Assembly (NCBI GenBank): GCA_011051745.1
Contig: DRKO01000486.1
Span: 1 to 8,525, forward strand
Direction of reading: 5' to 3'
Length of the DNA stretch: 8,525 nucleotides
DNA from: Chloroflexota bacterium
Lineage (GTDB): Bacteria; Chloroflexota; Anaerolineae; Aggregatilineales; UBA3940
Below are positions 5,445-8,525 of this stretch, in pieces. The notes beneath the pieces are model-generated. The model was not told the DNA's origin. It saw only the letters and a program-made list of their open reading frames with translations, and ran no database searches. Made by a program: the position numbers and the translations under genes. Numbering within the stretch: position 1 is the stretch's first letter; each line of letters starts with the position of its first letter.

Positions 5445-6452
5445 CTAGCGGTGCGGCGACCGCCCGCCGAACATCCGGCGGCGCTTCCGCATGTGGTCTC
5501 TGGCCCGATCGGCCTCCTCTTCCCGGATCGCCCGTCCCGTCAGCTTGATGAAAACGTCTTCCAGCGTGGGGCGGCGCAGATTGATGCTCTGCACCTCGAC
5601 GGGCGTTCGGCTGTTGCTGAGCGTGGTCATCAGGCGGGGGATGAACTGATCGCCGTGATCCACCTCGATGAACAGTTGCCCGTCCGGGCCGGGGCGCGGC
5701 TCGATCTCGAACGCCGCCCGCAGCTTACGGGCGGCCAGTTCGTTGTCCGAGGTGCGCACCGCCACCACATCGCCGCCCACCAGCGCCTTGAGGTTTTCGG
5801 GCGTGTCAAGCGCGATGATCTGCCCGTGATCAATGATGGCGATCCGGTCGCAGATTTCGGCCTCGTCCATGTAGTGCGTGGTCAGGAAGATCGTCAGGTC
5901 TTCTTCCCGCCGCAGGCGGGTGATGTACTCCCAGATGTGGCGGCGAGTCTGCGGGTCGAGGCCGAGCGTCGGCTCGTCGAGGAACATCACCTTCGGGCGG
6001 TGCAACAGCCCCCGTGCGATTTCCAGCCTGCGCCGCATCCCGCCGGAGTAAGTCTGCACCAGCTTGTCGGCCTTGTCGCTCAGGTCCACCATCTCCAGCA
6101 CTTCAGCCGCCCGCTCCTGAAAAAGGGGGCGGGAAAGGTCGTACAGCATCGCGTGGAACATCAGGTTCTCATATCCCGTCAGCCGGTCATCGAGGCTGGG
6201 GTCCTGGAAGATCAGCCCGATGGACTCGCGGACGGCGTTCTGCTGGGTGACGACATCGTAGCCGTTCACCGTTGCGTGGCCGGAGGTCGGGCGGAGCAGC
6301 GTACACAGCATGTTGATGGTGGTGCTTTTGCCCGCCCCGTTGGGGCCGAGGAAGCCGAATATCTCGCCCTGTTTCACCTCGAACGAAACGCCGTCAACTG
6401 CCGTCAGGTCCCCGAATTTCCTTACCAGTTCGCGGACTTCGATCACATTCAT
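5445..6452 (-). CDS. ABC transporter ATPase (DrrA-like)
   Basis: This 335-residue nucleotide-binding subunit powers the neighbouring ABC-2 permease. Motifs in order: Walker A GPNGAGKST (36-44), Q-loop Q83 (IFQDPSLDDRLT), signature YSGGM (135-139), Walker B VMFLDE (155-160), D-loop GLDP (164-167) and H-loop H193 (TTH). All catalytic positions are intact. The C-terminal region after about 225 is an extra alpha/beta domain ending with LRRPTLEDVFIKLTGR, as in DrrA-type multidrug and antibiotic exporters. It then has a very basic tail (RKRRRMFGGRSPHR). The ATG at 6452 has AGGAG 7 bases upstream. It is the first gene of the operon ATPase-permease-MarR, behind a consensus promoter and a probable MarR operator. 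An efflux or self-protection role is inferred; the substrate is unknown. Confidence 0.93.
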   Translation of the reverse strand: MNVIEVRELVRKFGDLTAVDGVSFEVKQGEIFGFLGPNGAGKSTTINMLCTLLRPTSGHATVNGYDVVTQQNAVRESIGLIFQDPSLDDRLTGYENLMFHAMLYDLSRPLFQERAAEVLEMVDLSDKADKLVQTYSGGMRRRLEIARGLLHRPKVMFLDEPTLGLDPQTRRHIWEYITRLRREEDLTIFLTTHYMDEAEICDRIAIIDHGQIIALDTPENLKALVGGDVVAVRTSDNELAARKLRAAFEIEPRPGPDGQLFIEVDHGDQFIPRLMTTLSNSRTPVEVQSINLRRPTLEDVFIKLTGRAIREEEADRARDHMRKRRRMFGGRSPHR

Positions 6453-6524
6453 GCCTGTTCTCCTGTCATTCCTGTTGTGCAGGTCCCCGGTGTCTGGCTG
6501 TCGGTCGCTGACTTCCGGCAGCGG

Positions 6525-6560
6525 AATATTTGTATACCAAATATTTGTATGCCAATCATG
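6525..6560. promoter_or_regulatory. Tandem palindromic operator, probable MarR site
   Basis: A perfect inverted repeat AATATTTG-N5-CAAATATT occupies 6525-6545. A 15-base unit is tandemly duplicated (AATATTTGTATACCA at 6525-6539; AATATTTGTATGCCA at 6540-6554, one mismatch). This gives a second, overlapping and weaker palindrome at 6540-6560, where the right half matches 5 of 8 bases. The stretch is strikingly AT-rich in GC-rich surroundings. It lies directly downstream of the operon -10, covering about +1 to +35, where a bound repressor would block transcription. The operon encodes a MarR-family protein, whose relatives bind such palindromes. Confidence 0.75.
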
Positions 6561-6565
6561 CAGTG

Positions 6566-6593
6566 ATTATATCAGCGGGTAGCGGGCTGTCAA
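6566..6593 (-). promoter_or_regulatory. Consensus sigma-70 promoter of the ABC-MarR operon
   Basis: Read on the minus strand, the -35 is TTGACA (6593-6588) and the -10 is TATAAT (6571-6566), both perfect, with a 16-base spacer. Initiation is expected near 6559, leaving a leader of about 107 bases. An unregulated promoter this strong ahead of an exporter would be costly, which agrees with the repressor site placed at its start point. Confidence 0.85.
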
Positions 6594-6674
6594 GGAAGAG
6601 CGGCTGATCGCGTGGTGGCAGTTGCCTGAGCAGGGCGGGGATATTCGTTTATTCGGTAAACCGCATAGATCGGG

Positions 6675-6702
6675 GTGACCGGCGGGCGGCGTGTGGTATA
6701 AT
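6675..6702 (+). promoter_or_regulatory. Extended -10 promoter of icd
   Basis: TATAAT at 6697-6702 is preceded by TGG, forming an extended -10 (TGnTATAAT). GTGACC at 6675-6680, 16 bases upstream, matches 4 of 6 bases of TTGACA. Transcription should start near 6709, about 34 bases before the icd start codon. It diverges from the ABC operon promoter, with about 80 bases between their -35 elements. Confidence 0.75.
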
Positions 6703-6742
6703 CGCCCTACACTGCCACACATCATAAAGGAGAGAAGGCTGG

Positions 6743-7996
6743 ATGAGTTTCAAGCACATCGTCGTACCTGCTGACGGTGAACCCGTCACCGTTGAAGATG
6801 GACAGCTCCACGTCCCCGACCGCCCCATCATCGCCTTTATCGAGGGCGACGGCATCGGCTACGACATTATGACGGCCTCTAAACGCATCTGGGATGCCGC
6901 CGTCGAGAAGGCCTACGACGGACAGCGCAAGATCGCCTGGATGGAGATTTACGCCGGGGAGAAGGCAGCAGGCATCTACGATGGCGACTACCTGCCCGAA
7001 GAGACGTTCGAGGCGCTGCGCCAGTATTACATCGGCATCAAGGGGCCGCTGACCACACCGGTGGGGGGCGGGTTCCGAAGCCTGAATGTGACGCTGCGTC
7101 AGGTGCTTGATCTGTACGCCTGCATTCGTCCGGTGCGCTGGTTCAAGGGCGTTCCCAGCCCCCTGCGCGAGCCGGAAAAAACCAACGTCGTGATCTTCCG
7201 TGAGAACACCGAGGACGTTTACGCCGGAATCGAGTACGAGGCCGGTTCACCGGAAAACGAGAAGCTGGCCCGCTTTCTGCGCGAGGAGCTGGGCGCGAAG
7301 TTCTTTGAAGGCTCCGGGCTGGGCATCAAGCCGATCAGTGAGTTTGCCAGCAAGCGGCTGGTCCGCAAGGCGATCCAGTACGCCATTGACCGGGGCCTGA
7401 AGAGCGTCACGCTGGTGCATAAGGGCAACATCCAGAAGTACACCGAGGGAGCGTTCCGCAAGTGGGGCTATGAGGTCGCGGCGGAGGAATTCGGCGAGCA
7501 GACCATCAGCGAGGCCGATCTATGGTCGAAGTATGACGGCCAGCCACCGGCGGGCAGGATCGTCATCAAGGATCGCATCGCCGATATAATGTTCCAGCAT
7601 TTGCTGCTGCGCCCCACCGAGTTCGACGTGATCGCCACCACCAACCTGAACGGCGACTACCTCTCGGACGCAGTGGCCGCTCAGGTGGGCGGGGTGGGCA
7701 TCGCGCCGGGGGCCAATATCGGGGACTACATCGCCCTCTTCGAGGCCACACATGGAACTGCGCCCAAGTACACCAATCTGGACAAAGTGAACCCCGGTTC
7801 GTTGCTCTTCTCCGGCGTAATGATGTTAGAATATATGCAGTGGTGGGAAGCGGCTGAGTTGATCACGAAAGCCTACGAGGCCACCATTGAGCAGAAGATC
7901 GTCACCTATGACTTTGCCCGTCAGATGGAAGGAGCGCGCAAGGTTAAGACCTCGGAATTTGCGACCGCGATCATCGAGAACATGGCTGCCTTCTGA
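6743..7996 (+). CDS. icd: NADP-dependent isocitrate dehydrogenase
   Basis: This enzyme oxidatively decarboxylates isocitrate to 2-oxoglutarate in the citric acid cycle, producing NADPH in the cytoplasm as a homodimer. The 417 residues align almost position for position with E. coli Icd (416). Substrate residues are S113, R119, R129, R153 and Y160 (FRSLNVTLRQ, then CIRPVRW, FREN and DVYAG), with K227 in VHKGN. Metal ligands are D281, D305 and D309 (NLNGDYLSDA). The NADP determinants K342 and Y343 in HGTAPKY, plus Y389 and R393 in YDFAR, are kept, so NADP rather than NAD is expected. S113 corresponds to the serine phosphorylated by AceK in enteric bacteria; whether that control exists here is unknown. 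AAAGGAG (6726-6732) supports ATG 6743. It has its own promoter. Confidence 0.97.
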   Translation: MSFKHIVVPADGEPVTVEDGQLHVPDRPIIAFIEGDGIGYDIMTASKRIWDAAVEKAYDGQRKIAWMEIYAGEKAAGIYDGDYLPEETFEALRQYYIGIKGPLTTPVGGGFRSLNVTLRQVLDLYACIRPVRWFKGVPSPLREPEKTNVVIFRENTEDVYAGIEYEAGSPENEKLARFLREELGAKFFEGSGLGIKPISEFASKRLVRKAIQYAIDRGLKSVTLVHKGNIQKYTEGAFRKWGYEVAAEEFGEQTISEADLWSKYDGQPPAGRIVIKDRIADIMFQHLLLRPTEFDVIATTNLNGDYLSDAVAAQVGGVGIAPGANIGDYIALFEATHGTAPKYTNLDKVNPGSLLFSGVMMLEYMQWWEAAELITKAYEATIEQKIVTYDFARQMEGARKVKTSEFATAIIENMAAF

Positions 7997-8020
7997 CATG
8001 CGATATGCGCACTCCCTCAT

Positions 8021-8040
8021 GGTAGGCTCCGAGAGCTACC
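8021..8040 (+). other. Hairpin between icd and the HEAT-like gene
   Basis: GGTA-G-GCTC at 8021-8029 pairs with GAGC-TACC at 8033-8040 around a CGA loop, with one bulged G. It lies 25 bases after the icd stop codon. No T-run follows, so it may stabilise or partly attenuate the icd mRNA; read-through into the next gene is possible. Confidence 0.35.
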
Positions 8041-8094
8041 CTCCGGGAGCGTCGGTGGGTATGCAGGGGCCTGAAAGAAGGGGGATGAGACCTT

Positions 8095-8525
8095 ATGTCC
8101 ACAAGCCCGGGCCTGGACGACTATTCACAAACAGAGCTTCTGAACAATCTGCGCTACGGTTCCCCCAGGGAGCAGGAAGAAGCGCTGACTCGTCTGGCTG
8201 CCGTGGGAGATGCTGAGGCGCTCGACGCCGTCGTTGAGTACCTGCTCGAACAACCGCCGGGCCTGGAGGTGACCGCGCTGGATACGCTTCAGGTGCTGGC
8301 TTACAAGTACGTTCCGGTTGATCGGTACAGTCTGGCAGAAGTCCTGATCCCCTTCCTGAGTGCGGAGAAGTGGCAGCATCGTCTGGCTGCCGCCCGCCTG
8401 TTGAGTACCCATCCGAACGAGCTGGCCGTTGAGCCGCTCCGTGACCTGATTGACGAGGCCCGCGAGAAGATCGCCAACGAGCCGCACCGGCGGCTCCTGC
8501 CGATGCCGACGCTCGTCGAGCGCAC
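8095..8525 (+). CDS. HEAT-repeat-like protein, truncated by window end
   Basis: An open frame starts at ATG 8095 and continues without a stop for 143 codons to the window edge. AAGGGGG (8078-8084) lies 10 bases upstream as ribosome binding site. The protein is almost entirely helical in character, rich in Leu, Ala and Glu. Two stretches look like HEAT or Armadillo-type helical repeats: SPREQEEALTRLAAVGDAEA with the following helix (23-51), and EKWQHRLAAARLL through VEPLRDLI (91-119). The first repeat has the typical A-L-x-x-L-x-x-x-G-D-x-x-A-L pattern. No signal peptide or membrane segment is seen, so it is probably cytoplasmic and may act as a binding scaffold. It follows icd by 98 bases and could be co-transcribed. 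The full length and any C-terminal domains are outside this window. Confidence 0.75.
   Translation, partial: MSTSPGLDDYSQTELLNNLRYGSPREQEEALTRLAAVGDAEALDAVVEYLLEQPPGLEVTALDTLQVLAYKYVPVDRYSLAEVLIPFLSAEKWQHRLAAARLLSTHPNELAVEPLRDLIDEAREKIANEPHRRLLPMPTLVER

Noticed and set aside
5451..6566. Plus-strand open frame of 371 codons opposite the ABC ATPase
   Set aside because: Antisense shadow; the opposite strand encodes every ABC ATPase motif intact.
1..8525. CRISPR array, tRNA or rRNA genes
   Set aside because: No regularly spaced repeats, cloverleaf arms or conserved rRNA segments were seen on either strand by eye.

Overview
The window is GC-rich bacterial DNA with short intergenic gaps and Shine-Dalgarno sequences ahead of nearly every gene. 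Two promoters are close to the sigma-70 consensus. The gene mix is a TolB-type propeller lipoprotein, a stand-alone DUF697 protein, a DrrAB-like exporter with a MarR regulator, an NADP-type isocitrate dehydrogenase and a HEAT-like protein. This would suit a chromosome of a free-living bacterium such as a Chloroflexota (Anaerolineae-like) species. That taxonomic guess is inference; no marker gene here fixes the phylum.

Layout. Bases 1-248 hold no convincing gene, only one short inverted repeat. Bases 249-1687 are a complete-looking insertion sequence with 22-bp imperfect terminal inverted repeats and an IS4-type DDE transposase. The transposase reading frame is split by a +1 shift at a run of five C. 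Bases 1777-2258 are a cold-shock protein unit: promoter, about 150-nt structured leader, 79-codon csp gene and a hairpin terminator. A DUF697 membrane protein follows on the minus strand (2311-2772), then a plus-strand six-bladed PD40/TolB-like lipoprotein (3010-4002).

Bases 4025-6593 are a minus-strand operon read in the order ABC ATPase, ABC-2 permease, MarR regulator. Its promoter is a perfect TTGACA-16-TATAAT, followed immediately by two overlapping copies of a palindromic element. The simplest reading is that the MarR protein encoded last represses the operon by binding across the transcription start, so the exporter is made when a ligand releases the regulator. A REP-like palindrome supplies the permease stop codon and separates it from the MarR gene. 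Divergently, an extended -10 promoter drives icd (6743-7996). Downstream a HEAT-like protein starts at 8095 and runs off the window.

No CRISPR array, tRNA or rRNA was seen. I do not see a clearly new multi-gene system. The items most worth following are the operator architecture of the exporter operon, the competing hairpins in the csp leader, and the +1 frameshift site in the transposase.
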